A DNA stretch of 64,000 nucleotides, from positions 65,871,702-65,935,701 of the forward strand of contig OY744605.1 of assembly GCA_963556255.1 (NCBI GenBank), in the 5' to 3' direction. Shown piece by piece: positions 1 to 18,189 of the stretch (position 1 is its first letter; each line of letters begins with the position of its first letter). A program made the translations under genes and the position numbers. This stretch comes from Allolobophora icterica (taxonomy: Eukaryota; Annelida; Clitellata; Crassiclitellata; Lumbricidae). Below the pieces are notes generated by a model. It was not told the origin of the DNA and did no database searches. It was given only the letters and a program-made list of their open reading frames with translations.

Positions 1-52
<52 letters not shown>

Positions 53-126
53 CTAGAATGTAGTCTTTACACTAGTTAATCTGTCACTATCTCTGCTGTT
101 GGTTGTAATAAAGATTTTTGATTTTT

Positions 127-180
<54 letters not shown>

Positions 181-423
181 CATCCATGCATCCTGTACAT
201 CCATTCGTCTATCCATCTGTTCATCCATCTATCCGTTCATCAATCCGTCCGTCCGTCCATCCGTCCATCCATCCATCCATCCATTCATTCATCTGTTCAT
301 CCATCCATCCATCCATCCATTCATCCATCCGTTCATCAGTCCATCAAACCATCCTTCCATTCATTCATCAATCCATCCATTCATCCATTTAAAAGTCCAC
401 CAGTCTATTACTAAATTCATCCA
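1..423. repeat. Simple repeats: (TG)n, (AT)n, (CATC)n
   Basis: Three low-complexity blocks are visible: a TG run at 1-50, an AT run at about 131-174, and a degenerate CATC/CATT tetranucleotide tract at about 180-395. The last keeps an open frame of repeated HPSIHPSI only because of its periodicity; it is not a gene. Confidence 0.95.
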
Positions 424-929
424 TCCACTCATAAGAAACCTGCCCAATATTTTCATCCTAAAAAACTCCCCAATTATTTAGCTACAGTTTCTGTTGTTCC
501 CTAACCAACCCCTAGATTACTGTACGAATAATCATTACTCTATTTGCACACTAGGTTTGAAACTGTAACCTGATGAGATTTAACTTTGAATCTTAGTTAA
601 CTAGTTAATTTCCATAGTTTAACTAAATTAAACTAATTAGCCAGTTGCCATTATGTTCATGTACTTAGGTAGCCCTGCCAGCGGGATCTACATAGGTCCC
701 TTAGTGGTTGTTCCCTTAGCTTTCCGTTCCTTATGGATACTGAACGATTTTATTTTCTGTAAACTCTGGTACTAAATGATCTGACTGTCTGTAACCACAT
801 ATTACGAGAAGTAATAAAAATTGGTTATAAATCCGTCCAACCATAACTCCATCCATTCATCAATAGCTCCTTTTGCGTCCTGCAGTGTGCAACGCGTGCC
901 ACATATTCCGTCCACGGTGACTGTCGTGT
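424..929. other. Unannotated intergenic sequence
   Basis: AT-rich unique-looking sequence. I see no exon with splice signals, no terminal repeats and no RNA gene in it. Confidence 0.5.
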
Positions 930-1093
930 CGTGTGTCCTTGCATCGTATGCCCTTGCATCGTGTGTCCTTGAATCGTGTGTCCTTGAATCGTATGTCCTT
1001 GCATCGTGTGTCCTTGAATCGTGTGTCCTTGCATCGTGTGTCCTTGAATCGTGTGTCCTTGAATCGTGTGTCCTTGAAACGTGCGTCCTTGGA
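930..1093. repeat. 15-bp minisatellite
   Basis: About 11 units of a 15-bp motif close to GTGTGTCCTTGAATC, varying at one or two positions (GCATC/GAATC, GTGTG/GTATG). Because 15 is a multiple of three and the motif has no stop in most frames, it opens frames on both strands. These are artefacts of the repeat. Confidence 0.93.
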
Positions 1094-1149
1094 TCGTCTG
1101 ATAATTCCTGCCAATAATCAACCGGCACACGCACACACACCCATTTGTC

Positions 1150-2280
1150 AATCGCTCGTCTTACTTCACTCGTTCATTTTCTTCTCCTCCTCACCCCTCG
1201 TTCTTTTCCAATCCTCATTGCTTCTAGCTCATCCCCCTCTTCTACTGTTTCTTTCTTCATTTCTCCATTTCTTCCATTGCCTTTTCCTCCTCTTCTCCGC
1301 CTGCTCCTCTCTCCATCGCCTCGTACACTTAGGCTACTCTTCACCTCCTATCATTCGATCCGTCGCCTCATTCGCATCCTGCTTATCCTAACCAACATTT
1401 TCTCTCCAGCTTCTCCAATTTTGTCCTCCTCCGGTTAGTCTTTCATTCACTCCAAATCCTTATCCTATCTCTTCTCCCATTCCCTTCTTCCATCGCCTCC
1501 TCCTCCTCCCTTTCTGTCCTCTCCTCCTCTTCCTCTGTCTTTCGTTCAGTTCATAACCTCCTTCTCCTCTTATCCTTCACCATCTCCTCCTCCACTCTTC
1601 CTCGTCCGTCATCTCTTCCTCCCTCTCCTCCTATCGTCTTCCTCTACTTGTCTTTCATTCAGTCTAAATCCGTCTTCATCTTTTCCTCTTTTTCCGCGAT
1701 ACATCCAATCCTCTCGTCTTCCTCTAATCAGTCTTTCATTCAGTCCATATCCTTTTCCTGCTTCTTTTCTTCCACCGTCTCCTCTTCCCTTCCTCCTTCT
1801 CACCCTTCTCCTCGTCGTCGTCCTCCTCCTTCCCTCTCCATCCCCGGTCTTCCGTCCAGTCCATGACCCGCGACCAACGAATACCAATCCATCTTCGGGA
1901 TTGTCGCGGATTTCGTCTTCCTAATTGATTTCATTTTAATTTCGTATTCACGCGTTGTGCTCTCCATTCGTTCGCCAGTTTCGATCGCCTTCCCTCTCTC
2001 CATTCCTCCTCCTCTCCTTCTCTCCGTCCCTCCTTCTCTCCGTCCCTCCTTCTCTCGATCCCTTCTTCTCTCCGTTCCTTCTTCTCTCTGTCCCTCCCTC
2101 TTTCCGTCCGTTCCTCCTTCTCCCTCTTTCAACCCCCGTCACTGCGTCACAATAACGGCTTAGTCCCAATCCGAAGAATCCACTGCATACTTTTCTTGCC
2201 CCTATCCATCACTCTGTCTCTCTTTTCAGTTCACTGTCTCTGTCTCTGTCTGTGTCTCTGCCTCTGTCGATCTGTGTCAC
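1150..2280. repeat. Pyrimidine-rich tract, about 1.1 kb
   Basis: The plus strand is strongly C/T biased, with TCCTCC, CTTCTC and TCTCCGTCCC runs. From 1985 to 2130 it becomes a loose tandem array of TCCCTCCTTCTCTCCG-type units. No splice-flanked coding exon is apparent. Confidence 0.8.
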
Positions 2281-3002
2281 ATAGGAGATGATAGGACGAC
2301 CAACACCAACACGTCGACTGCTAACAACACCAACAAAGCCACGATCGACTCGCTGACCATATGTAGGCTATTGCAATAACAGCGCCATAGCCATCTTATA
2401 GACTAGACTAGACTAGACTAGACTAGACTAATATGACCAGAACAAATGCGATCTGGAGGTGAGTATACTAAAAAAATAATCTCTGAGGTCAGTAAATGAC
2501 TCAGTATACGGTCTCTAGAGGTGAGTAGGTCTACCGTCTAGACGCTGTTTACCCGCGTACACCGTCTACAGCGCTAAACTAAATAGAAGTCCATGACTGA
2601 ATCCAGCGAAGGAAAGAAGAGGTCAAACTAAATCCCCAAAGGTCAGCAGCCCAACTCTACTTGCATATACTAAATCATAGAAAGAGCCTAGATAATGCCA
2701 CAGAGGGTTTTCTGTGAAGATCGTGCTATCAGAATGGCGTATCCGTGCGCAGGACTCAGAAATAGCAACTACAGCTGTATAGACCAACTCTGATAGATAT
2801 CAAGTTAATACAATGTAAAATAATACAATATAGGCCTAACAGTATTATTAATTATATTACGCAAATCTAAATAAACCCCTAAACTTGTCTAGTAGACATG
2901 GAAATCAAATGGAGGTTAATGAAAAACTTGAAAACTAAAACACAAGGGTCGTAATAAATCTGGTGTACCGAAGAACGGTCATGAAGAATACGGTATTTTC
3001 CC
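2281..3002. other. Intergenic; short GACTA repeat and donor-like repeat
   Basis: About six tandem GACTA units lie at 2400-2430. Two stretches (about 2455-2470 and 2505-2530) read GAGGTGAGTATAC and TCTAGAGGTGAGTA. These are the reverse complement of motifs in the terminal-inverted-repeat element at 43488-43679, so a partial copy of that family is likely here. No gene is seen. Confidence 0.5.
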
Positions 3003-3245
3003 ACTGGGTCCATCCCTTTGTCCCACTAGGCCCATTCCTTTGTCTCACTGTGCCCATCCCTTAGTCCCACTGGGCCCATCCCTTAGTCTCACTAGGCCCA
3101 TTCCTTTGTCCTACTGGGCTCATCCCTTTGTCCCACTGGGCCCATCCCTTTGTCCTACTGGGCCCATTCTTTTATCCTACAGGGCCCATCCCTTTGTCTC
3201 ACTGGGCCCATCCCTTTGTCCCACTGGGTCCATCTCTTTGCAAAC
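3003..3245. repeat. 22-bp minisatellite
   Basis: About 11 tandem units of a 22-bp motif resembling TCCCACTGGGCCCATCCCTTTG, with point differences (CTAGGCC, CTGTGCC, CCTTAG). The embedded GGGCCC palindrome is largely conserved between units. Confidence 0.92.
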
Positions 3246-3357
3246 GTCTGGATCTGTCTGTTGCCCTTCCTAAGCTCAATGGGAGGAACCATAATTAAGG
3301 CATGTGTGTAAATGTAAACATAAAAATAATTCTCCGAAATTTCTCACCACCCCACAG

Positions 3358-3610
3358 AGTTGCACCAACGACATCAGCTTATCCACGGCAGCAATACCAA
3401 ATCCATTCCGCAACAGCCTGTTACTTTACCCCTCTTACCCCCCACATCCCCCACGCCCCCATCCACCAGTACACCATGCGACAAAAACGCAGATCCTTTT
3501 CAGAGCCGCATGAATCAATCACAGCCGATCCCGATCGATTGTCGCCGAGATTAAAGATACCCGTCGGACAGAAAAACGACCCCCGTCCTCGGTCCCTGGA
3601 AGAACAGTAA
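3358..3610 (+). CDS. Probable terminal coding exon of unidentified plus-strand gene
   Basis: A strong polypyrimidine/CACAG acceptor (about 3337-3357) is followed by an open frame of about 84 codons ending at TAA 3608-3610. Composition looks coding, with a charged C-terminal part: MRQKRRSFSEPHESI, then LKIPVGQKNDPRP and RSLEEQ before the stop. The first nucleotide would complete a codon begun upstream (phase 2). I did not find the upstream exons; they may lie left of the window or in the repeat-rich first 3 kb. I do not recognise the protein. RRSFSEP resembles a basophilic kinase or 14-3-3 type site, which is inference only. The stop is 14 bp from the stop of the convergent CCDC83 gene. The open frame continues upstream of the acceptor to an ATG at 3302, so a short single-exon ORF is the alternative. 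Confidence 0.45.
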
Positions 3611-3624
3611 ATATCGCCAGCAGA

Positions 3625-11443
<7,819 letters not shown>

Positions 11444-11469
11444 TATAGTGGTGGCTGTTGCTTGCCTTC

Positions 11470-11985
11470 CTAAACCAAAACAAACAAAACACATTTAATT
11501 ATGCTCAACAGAAATTGCTTTTAACTGATAAGAAATCAGGTTTTTATCACACAGTGGTAAACAAAGTCATTAGCCTAAACATTGGCCCAATCAGAGTTCT
11601 AATTACTACCCAATCAAAGCACAGTACAGTTAAATGACGACGTTTTGCTTTAGAAGATGAAGATGAACCACAATAAAGGCAATACAACAGTACTAGGACA
11701 ATGAATTCATCCTGGTTGGTGTTTGTGTGAATCAAGATCCAATTACAATACTGTTGATCGATGCAGATTCTGATCAGAACGTGATAGATAGATATATTCG
11801 TTTATTCATAAAAGCATGGTGTCACACCACACCATGGTACAGCTGAAAATGAGGAAATGAGAGATGATAAACATAAAGATCTGAAAAGGCTGGGGTGGAA
11901 ATAGAAAGGTTTTGGATGAAGACATATGTAGTTGTGATGATAACATTCCACAGCCCACATGCAAATGATCTGCCATAGAACTTAT
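11470..11985. other. Sequence 5' of the CCDC83 coding region
   Basis: The reverse-strand acceptor at 11470-11471 implies at least one further non-coding 5' exon upstream (higher coordinates), which I cannot place. Around 11783-11870 the text TATTCGTTTATTCATAAAAG resembles the reverse-strand 3' end of a LINE or SINE. No coding exon is seen. Confidence 0.4.
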
Positions 11986-11989
11986 CGTG

Positions 11990-12295
11990 CATGGTTATAT
12001 CCTGTAGTTCTCTAAAAGGCCGTTCCTATTTTCAATCTGCAACTGTTGGAGGGTATCTTGTTCCCGGTATACGTGGCCTTGTCTTTGGCCAGTGTTCATT
12101 CAGAATGGTTGGTTCCTCCACTTGGAAATCTCTACCTCTTCAAGTTTGCAACTTTCCTATCGAGACTACCTTCCACTCTAAACTAAAAACTCACCTCTTC
12201 CAGTCTAGTTTTTAGTGTTTCCTGTTTGCCCAGCTTCAATGTGCACTTTTGAACTTAGTAAGTAGGGTATTATCAAAGTATAGTCATAGAGTATT
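11990..12295 (+). mobile_element. LINE 3' end (RT C-terminal remnant plus tail)
   Basis: A plus-strand frame (about 12050-12210) reads FRMVGSSTWKSLPLQV and then FHSKLKTHLFQSSF before a stop. This is the familiar WNSLP...FKSRLKTHLF signature at the C-terminus of CR1/L2-like LINE polymerases. The tail that follows (12240-12283, GTGCACTTTTGAACTTAG and onward) is shared with the SINE at 25868. Confidence 0.75.
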
Positions 12296-12298
12296 GTA

Positions 12299-12383
12299 AT
12301 GGTGGTGGTGGTGGTGGTGGTGGTGGTGGTGGTGGTGGTGGTGGTGGTGGTGATGATGGTGATGGTGATGGTGATGGTGATGG

Positions 12384-12452
<69 letters not shown>
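12299..12452. repeat. Compound microsatellite (GGT)n(GATGGT)n(ATG)n
   Basis: A GGT run passes into GATGGT and then ATG/GAT units, directly after the LINE tail. All long open frames here (poly-V, poly-H, poly-S, poly-D) are repeat artefacts. Confidence 0.97.
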
Positions 12453-12454
<2 letters not shown>

Positions 12455-12749
12455 GACAACGCAAATGCCACGATGATTGGACGATTAGAACAATTACAAT
12501 GTAAGCCTAAAATGACATGAAGACTAATGTGCCCTTCCTAATTTATAAAAGCGTCATGTTGTAATAGTGCTATATAAATTCGTAATATATACCTTTCCCG
12601 AACCAAACGTTTACCACCACGGTGGCTTAAATAGACGCAAAAGAATAAATAACCATACCAACCTAACTTTCGCAATCAGCGAATTTGGTAATACTTAAAA
12701 ATCTGCGCGATACTCGCCGTTGTAAACAACCACCTGAAGATTTACTAAC

Positions 12750-12766
12750 GTTGCTATGAGAACAAC
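12750..12766. promoter_or_regulatory. Weak RFX X-box-like site
   Basis: GTTGCTATGAGAACAAC has a good left half (GTTGCTATG) but an imperfect right half compared with the RFX consensus GTNRCC-N-RGYAAC. It lies about 1.3 kb upstream of the CCDC83 start on the opposite strand. X-boxes drive ciliary and sperm genes, so the position is suggestive only. Confidence 0.2.
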
Positions 12767-12894
12767 GCCATGTTGGCTTTTTCAAGTAAGTAAGCGAGTG
12801 AGCGAGCGAATTAGCAGCGAGCGATCATAATTATGTCGCACATCGTACATTTTATGGACAAGACTACGGTGTAATTTTACTAATTTATAGCCAA

Positions 12895-13005
12895 TCTTGT
12901 TGTCAAGACCTTAAACCTCAAGATCAAGACCAAGACTTTGAACCTCAAGACCAAGACTTTTAACCTCAAGACGAAGACCGAGCCTAAGACCCAAAAAATC
13001 GCAAT
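12895..13005. repeat. Degenerate 20-25 bp repeat (CAAGACCAAGACTTTGAACC)
   Basis: About four to five loosely repeated units of an A/C-rich motif CAAGACCAAGACTTTGAACCT. No coding potential is seen. Confidence 0.7.
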
Positions 13006-13154
13006 CAGGTCAATACTTCTATAGAGTGTTTGCATAGTGACGTACCAGCCTCATTTGCATATGCCATATAAGGTAATCAACCATATTGGTTCAGTAACAA
13101 ATGCTTGTTGACGTTGGATACGTAAGTGAACGGCGCTTATTATAAAGGGTGGAA

Positions 13155-13368
13155 ATGGTTTTCTGTGTAATAGTTGGCTGCAGCAACTATTCGGAGAGGG
13201 ATAAAGGGCCATTTTGTAGTTTCAAAAATATGTCAGCGTGAAGGCCCAGAAAAACGTGCCCGGAGCGAAGAACGCCGGCGACTTTGGCTAATTTGAGCTA
13301 TAGCCAAAGGTGATCTAGCGGAAGCGAAACTGAAAGCTGAACGATCTGCTGGAAACATTTCGTGATAG
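13155..13368 (+). pseudogene. THAP-domain first exon, disrupted
   Basis: An ATG at 13155 begins MVFCVIVGCSNYSERDKG, matching the start of a THAP zinc finger (C-x4-C). A second frame carries EERRRLWL and IAKGDLAEAKLKAER, and a third carries ICWKHFVIG, the C-x2-H end of the domain. The three pieces are in order and correctly spaced for one THAP domain of about 75 residues. They are separated by two single-base frameshifts and one TGA. The block ends at a recognisable donor (G|GTACAT at 13369), as THAP exon 1 often does, so it is a decayed genomic copy rather than a processed one. THAP domains are sequence-specific DNA-binding modules also found in P-element-like transposases. Confidence 0.75.
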
Positions 13369-13419
13369 GTACATACGGTACTCACAATGTACTAATGGTT
13401 TAACTGCTGTTTTGGCAGT

Positions 13420-13600
13420 ACTCTCTGTTGTTAGCTCCTCGGTCTGGAATGGCCTTCCTCTGGCGCTCTACCTGCTCTCCAGGGTCCATTCTTACACGTC
13501 CTATTTCCATCTTAGGGCTGCTCTCTTCAGGCGTGCTGGGATTGCGTCTGAGAAAAGTAGTTGCTTGAAGTGATACTATATAAATCTCCGTAATGAATAT
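13420..13600 (+). mobile_element. LINE 3' end remnant
   Basis: A plus-strand frame reads VVSSSVWNGLPLALYLLS, then YFHLRAALFRRAG, followed by a TATATAAAT-type tail. This is the WN.LPL.LRLL..F...L...LF motif of LINE polymerase C-termini. Only the end is present, as expected for a 5'-truncated copy. Confidence 0.65.
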
Positions 13601-15162
13601 ATCAATTTTGATAAACTAGATTCTGTGTATCAACATTAGTCTATTATAAACAGTATGTTTGCTGCCTGTAATCATTTACGGTAAAGTGCTTACTCGGGAT
13701 CTTTGGAAATGAACGAGAATTTGGGAGAAGCGGCTAACCCGGGTTTATCTGTATGATGGCAGTTAAAACGACATTGGTGCGTATAAACTATGAACGAGAC
13801 ATTATGAGGAAATTATTATTTGAAAATAGGAATTAGGGTAGGTGAGAACAAAAGGAATTCAATGACACCTGAGAGGAAATAAAAGAACAACAGAGATGGA
13901 CATAATAATGGTGGAAAGTGAGAGAAGGTGAGAACAATTAATAAAAAGAGAACCATGAACTGCCATCCTGTGGTTTGGGAAAAGGCAAGGTGAAGAATGA
14001 TCTCGTTCCAGTGACACATAACTATCCACACGACTATCTTTCCTTTAGATATTGTAAATAAATAATTATTCTAAACATGTAATTGCTAAACTTCACAACA
14101 ACAAACTGCAAAACATCATAAATGATTTTTTTTAGTAAATATTGAAGATATTTGTACACTTCTGTGTACCATTCAAAATGTTCAAAGGCATTGGACCCAT
14201 TGTAATTGCCAGTGATTAAACTGATATGGGACAGGTGTAAGCCTTTCCTAAAAGCTCAGCCAAAACTAGTGTGAGAATTGTAGAAAAAATACGGAAGGGG
14301 GTTCTTTTTGATGAGTTTGATTCATGTAGAGTTGAATGTTTCATCCGTATTTTACAAACGGAGACAATTCAAAAATGCAAGAGAAAGCTTAAACTCCATA
14401 AAGTGACGACATTGCCAAATTTATTAGCATACAATTTGCATGGTCACAAATCTCACAATAAACCAGACGATTACTTTATTAGTAACCCACCAAGTGAATT
14501 GTGAAAGAAAATGCTAAAATATATGCACAATATAAACAGTTGATATGAAAACTAGAAATACTAGTTAACACTTATCTTTACGACATACTGGGGGGTTGGA
14601 AACGACCCTCCTGGGTGTGGAATGAAGACTTAACTGTGGGGTTTCCTCAGAAAGACTAGGGGAGTTGAACTCCCCCAAACCCCCCGACAATTCTCACCCT
14701 GGGCAAAACACATGTGCAAACAAATTTTGGAGCTTGTTGCTTACATGTATCCAAAACTCAATATCACGGTTCACTCTGGTTACAAAAATGTACGGAACTG
14801 CAGAAGGAAATTTGCAAAAAAACAAACTCGCAAAATTCAACTTCACAAATGTGCATCTGTGCCTCCACCTAATAACAGTACTGATGTTCCTTGTGAAGTT
14901 GAATCTCATGACCTTCAGTGAAACAGCTGTCACCGCTGAATACATATTCCATTACATCATGAGCAACACCCCACTCTGTTACAGCCAATTTAAAAGAGGA
15001 TTCAATGGGGATAACAAATAGCTTGAAACAAAGACAGTGAAGGTTTTGATACATCTGTGCAACAGACATCTTTCAGTTTAAACGCTGTTGTCTTAGCTGC
15101 TTGAAAAAGAAACCAGTTTTATTTCTGCTCTGACCACGTGTTTAATTTCAATCAACTCATTT
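13601..15162. other. Gene-poor interval with unexplained short open frames
   Basis: Open frames of 65-118 codons occur on both strands at 14271-14504 and 14665-15069. At 14580-14700 there are GGGGGGTT and CCCCCAAACCCCCC blocks in inverted relation. The two plus-strand frames share a KCKRKLKLHKV / KQTRKIQLHKC-like basic stretch, and no family is recognised. Splice signals bounding a coding exon were not evident, so this may be decayed transposon sequence. Confidence 0.35.
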
Positions 15163-15594
15163 TCAGAGATAGTTACATGGACAAGGTCTGAAGTTCAGCC
15201 AAAGTGAATGTCCTTCATTAAACAAATATGCCAGTTGTCTCGCATTAAGAGACATATCTGTGACATAACTGTCAGAATCTGGTGACACCAGTGACAGCAC
15301 TGCAGGTTTATGACCACACTGACTTAATCTAAAGTAAAAGTCATCTATTTCTAATTCAGTAGGATAGGCCATTGCTGACGACTTTGAAGAAGCTGGCGAG
15401 GCAGACGGCTTACATCTAGAAACTAAGGAAGATGATGACACGGTGCTGCATATGATACTGTAATTGACAAGACCAGGCACAGTGAAGGAGATGAGGGTGT
15501 CAAAAGTCTTCTTCAGTTTCTTTGCCATCGAAGACAAGTCCATGTGAGCCAAAGGACGATAAGTCAAGTTGGTGACATGCGACGGAGCAGCCAT
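15163..15594 (-). CDS. Unidentified 143-codon ORF
   Basis: An uninterrupted minus-strand frame from ATG 15592-15594 to TGA at 15163. It begins MAAPSHVTNLTYRPL and contains KKLKKTFDTLISFTVPGL, a Ser-rich middle, and LSQCGHKPAVLSLVSPDS. Residue composition and codon use look protein-like rather than repeat-like, but I do not recognise the family. No signal peptide or clear membrane helix is visible. A repeat copy begins 27 bp upstream of the ATG, and stop-rich sequence follows, so it could be a fragment of a mobile element or retrocopy rather than a live gene. Confidence 0.3.
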   Translation of the reverse strand: MAAPSHVTNLTYRPLAHMDLSSMAKKLKKTFDTLISFTVPGLVNYSIICSTVSSSSLVSRCKPSASPASSKSSAMAYPTELEIDDFYFRLSQCGHKPAVLSLVSPDSDSYVTDMSLNARQLAYLFNEGHSLWLNFRPCPCNYL

Positions 15595-15620
15595 TTACAG
15601 TAGACTGTGTACAGGAAGTT

Positions 15621-15700
15621 TGTAATTGTAATCTCGAATTTTCTAAAGCACCACTGTAAAGCTGAGCGCAAAGCACCAGCTTATTCATGAGCGCTGCGAC
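15621..15700. repeat. Dispersed repeat family C, copy 1
   Basis: A text of the form TGTAATTGTAATCTCGAATT, then TTTCTAAAGCACCACTG, then CACCAGCTTATTCATGAGCG. Diverged copies occur at 16869-16945 and 38046-38134. Read on the minus strand it resembles a LINE/SINE 3' end (GGCGCTTTAGAAAT then TACAATTACA). Confidence 0.65.
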
Positions 15701-16330
15701 GTATCAGAGGGGTTGTCCAGAGATCAATATTCATTGGTGGTCCGAGTCCGATTGCCAGAGAGACCAGGGAGAGGCAGTGCAGCTGTTACGGCAGGTTTTG
15801 TCGAGGATGGGAAGGCTTGTAAGGCAGAGGATCAGATGGATTAGGATAGGAATTCTTGAAGAGGCAAGTCTTCAATTTGGAGTGGAAAGCCTGTGGGGTG
15901 ATCAGTAGAGGAGCCCGAGGTAGATGACATTGAGTGAGTGGCGGTATTGGTGGAGGAACTGAGAAAATGCGGAATTTGCAAGTTCATTCCAGAGTTGAGA
16001 TGCAGTGTGGGATATGGATCGGTCAGAGAACTTGAGGCGAGTACTGACTGAGGATGGGAGAGAGTAAGACAGGAGGATGAACGGGTAGACCGGGGTGGCT
16101 GGATGGTGAAGAGTCCGTTAAGGTACTGAAAACAACATAAAACACACTTGCTAATTATAAAGTGATGCAGTGAAAAATATAGAAAAATTATGTCACAGTA
16201 TAATTAATGTCGCTACGATTCAGAAATTAAAATTTAAATGTTACTAAATTAACGCTAAGATCTGGGACTAACATAACAACACCAACATAAGCATAGTCAT
16301 GTTTTTCGTCAGTTTTGGAAAGAGGATTCT
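15701..16330. other. Intergenic, G-rich plus strand
   Basis: The plus strand is rich in GGAGGA/GATGGG; the reverse strand would be CT-rich. An open frame at 15687-15908 has no recognisable domain. Terms such as GCAGTGTGGGATATGGATCG suggest reverse-strand LINE 3' sequence, but no protein motif could be confirmed. Confidence 0.3.
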
Positions 16331-16338
16331 ACTGTGTC

Positions 16339-16751
16339 GGTAATCCTGGGTTTTAGCGTCCGAAATTATTTACATTGCATGAGCGATGAAAACGTTTCAC
16401 AGTTAAACTCAAACAAGAAGTTGGAAGATTGATGAAAATATCAATGAAACGAGAAGCCGGATGATCGATTAAAATATTACATAATAAAAGTCAAACTAGA
16501 AGTTGGAATTGCGATGAAAATATATCGTTTTAGTGCGGATATTATTCCCGTGTATGACCGATGAAAACATTTGATAGTAAAACTCGAACTAGAACTTGGA
16601 AGATTGATGAAAATATTCACGAAACTAGAAGCTGGATAATCGATTAAAATATAACTGCAACTAGAAGTTGGATGAACGATGATTATTTATTGTATATTGT
16701 ATTAGAACGTTTCAATGAAAATAATTTCGGACGCTAAAACCCAGGATTACC
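16339..16751. mobile_element. hAT-like MITE, 413 bp, 33-bp perfect TIRs
   Basis: Left TIR 16339-16371 and right TIR 16719-16751 are perfect 33-bp inverted copies beginning GGTAATCCTGGG. The flanks are an 8-bp duplication with one difference (ACTGTGTC at 16331-16338, ACTGTATC at 16752-16759). The interior is an imperfect tandem duplication of about 130 bp (about 16383-16515 and 16557-16680), with repeated GATGAAAA and ACTAGAAGTTGGA motifs. There is no coding capacity. The 8-bp duplication suggests hAT, though the TIR does not start with the usual CA. Confidence 0.85.
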
Positions 16752-16868
16752 ACTGTATCTTTGTATACGAACTACACCATACTGTAATCCGGAAATTCAA
16801 AGCCATTACAACAAGTGCAGTCAGACTAGGAATCCAATCCCAAGTCCTTACCATCTGTTCTTCAGCAG

Positions 16869-16945
16869 GTAATCGTAATCTCGAGATTTCTACAGCGCCC
16901 AAATAAGCGAAGTCGCGGGAACCAGCTTATTCACAGGCGCTCAGT
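16869..16945. repeat. Dispersed repeat family C, copy 2
   Basis: TAATCGTAATCTCGAGATTT, then CTACAGCGCCC, then ACCAGCTTATTCACAGGCGC. Same order of blocks as the copies at 15621 and 38046. Confidence 0.65.
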
Positions 16946-17778
16946 CAAATCATAATTAATAGGCGGGGTGAAATCGGTTCCAGATCGAGATCCAAAGGGG
17001 TCAATCACGCAGACAGGCACACCACCATACCTATTCTTAGCACACCACGGCCTTGGTCAGACGGCTAAGGTGGGTAGTGTTTAGGGTTGAAGCGGCGAGG
17101 GATGTCTAACTACATTACACTACATCTCAAAATTCAAAACAATAATTTCTTTACAATGCACATGTTACTTAAAATTACCTTTTATTCATGAGACAACGCC
17201 TTCTTCCATCAACGAAAGACTTCGCGTACTTTGACAACAATAAACTTTTTGTTTATTCGACGACTGAACCAAAATGGCAAATCACAGTCCCGCACTTAAG
17301 GCCACGCCCATCTGCAAAAGCTCTATTCCTTACAAAAATATTGTCAAGTCGGACTACTGGCTATTTTAATGAAAGCGTTAGTCTTTTACTTTATTCAGGC
17401 AATTTAATTTTAAATGCAGACTGCAGAGAGATCCGAATTATTCGTATTTACAAAAGTCCTTCACGCAAAATGTTATTCCAAATGTCTTTTGTAGGCCTAT
17501 TTTATAAAAACCAATTTACTAAGAATTTTCCGAACAAGATTTTCATGTAGGGCCTCATAACAATTCCGCCATGTGAAAAAGTACGAAAGTTCTATGTGCT
17601 GAAGTCGCAGGCAAAGGGAATTGCAGTGAGCAAGCTTTGAATGAACAATGGAGGTAGCAATGGTGGAGGCAGTTTGAAGGTCGAGCATGGGCCGGATGCG
17701 TCAGAGGTCACGAATGTGCATGAAGCAGGTTAGCAGGATCGCGAGAGGTTGGCGATGTGGTTAGAGCATGGTCTAGAA
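16946..17778. other. Intergenic, no confident gene
   Basis: Includes CACACCACGGCCTTGG sequence around 17040 that recurs near 31022, so it is probably repeat-derived. The open frame at 17188-17550 has no motif or splice support. 17560-17700 has the reverse-strand look of a LINE tail (TGCAAGCTTTGAATGA), but this is not confirmed. Confidence 0.3.
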
Positions 17779-17913
17779 CAGGGATCCCGTCCTGAGCCAA
17801 AAGGAACCGGAACGCCGGCGTCAGACGCCATGTGAATCCTGTCTAAAAATACCTGTAATCAAAAAAAGAACCGGAACGCCGTTCCGGTGCGTTCCGGTCC
17901 CAACCGATCCCTG
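17779..17913. mobile_element. hAT MITE, 135 bp
   Basis: The ends are CAGGGATC at 17779 and GATCCCTG ending at 17913, with perfect 8-bp target duplication GTCTAGAA (17771-17778 and 17914-17921). Subterminal GGAACCGGAACGCC recurs inverted near the right end. There is no coding capacity. Confidence 0.88.
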
Positions 17914-18189
17914 GTCTAGAAAGTGTGGGGAACCATATTTCGCATCGTTTCCCCTTCAAAACTGTTAAATAATTATAATGGCGCCCAATGAATCAATATT
18001 TGGCGCCATTTGTGCGCAATTCCGAATAAAAGTGATGATAATAATAATAGGCCTAACAATATGGCCTAAAATAAATATAATAGGCCCTTAATAATGCTAA
18101 TAAGCATAGGCCTAATAATAAATATAATAACAATAACATAATAATAATGCAAATAATAATAATAATTTAAAATTACTAATAATAGACGT

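Noticed and set aside
802..1151. Overlapping repetitive ORFs on both strands (VLESC, THDSR, QGHTI repeats)
   Set aside because: 15-bp minisatellite open in several frames at once; no coding evidence.
12205..12520. Poly-V, poly-H, poly-S and poly-M/D open frames
   Set aside because: Compound trinucleotide microsatellite.
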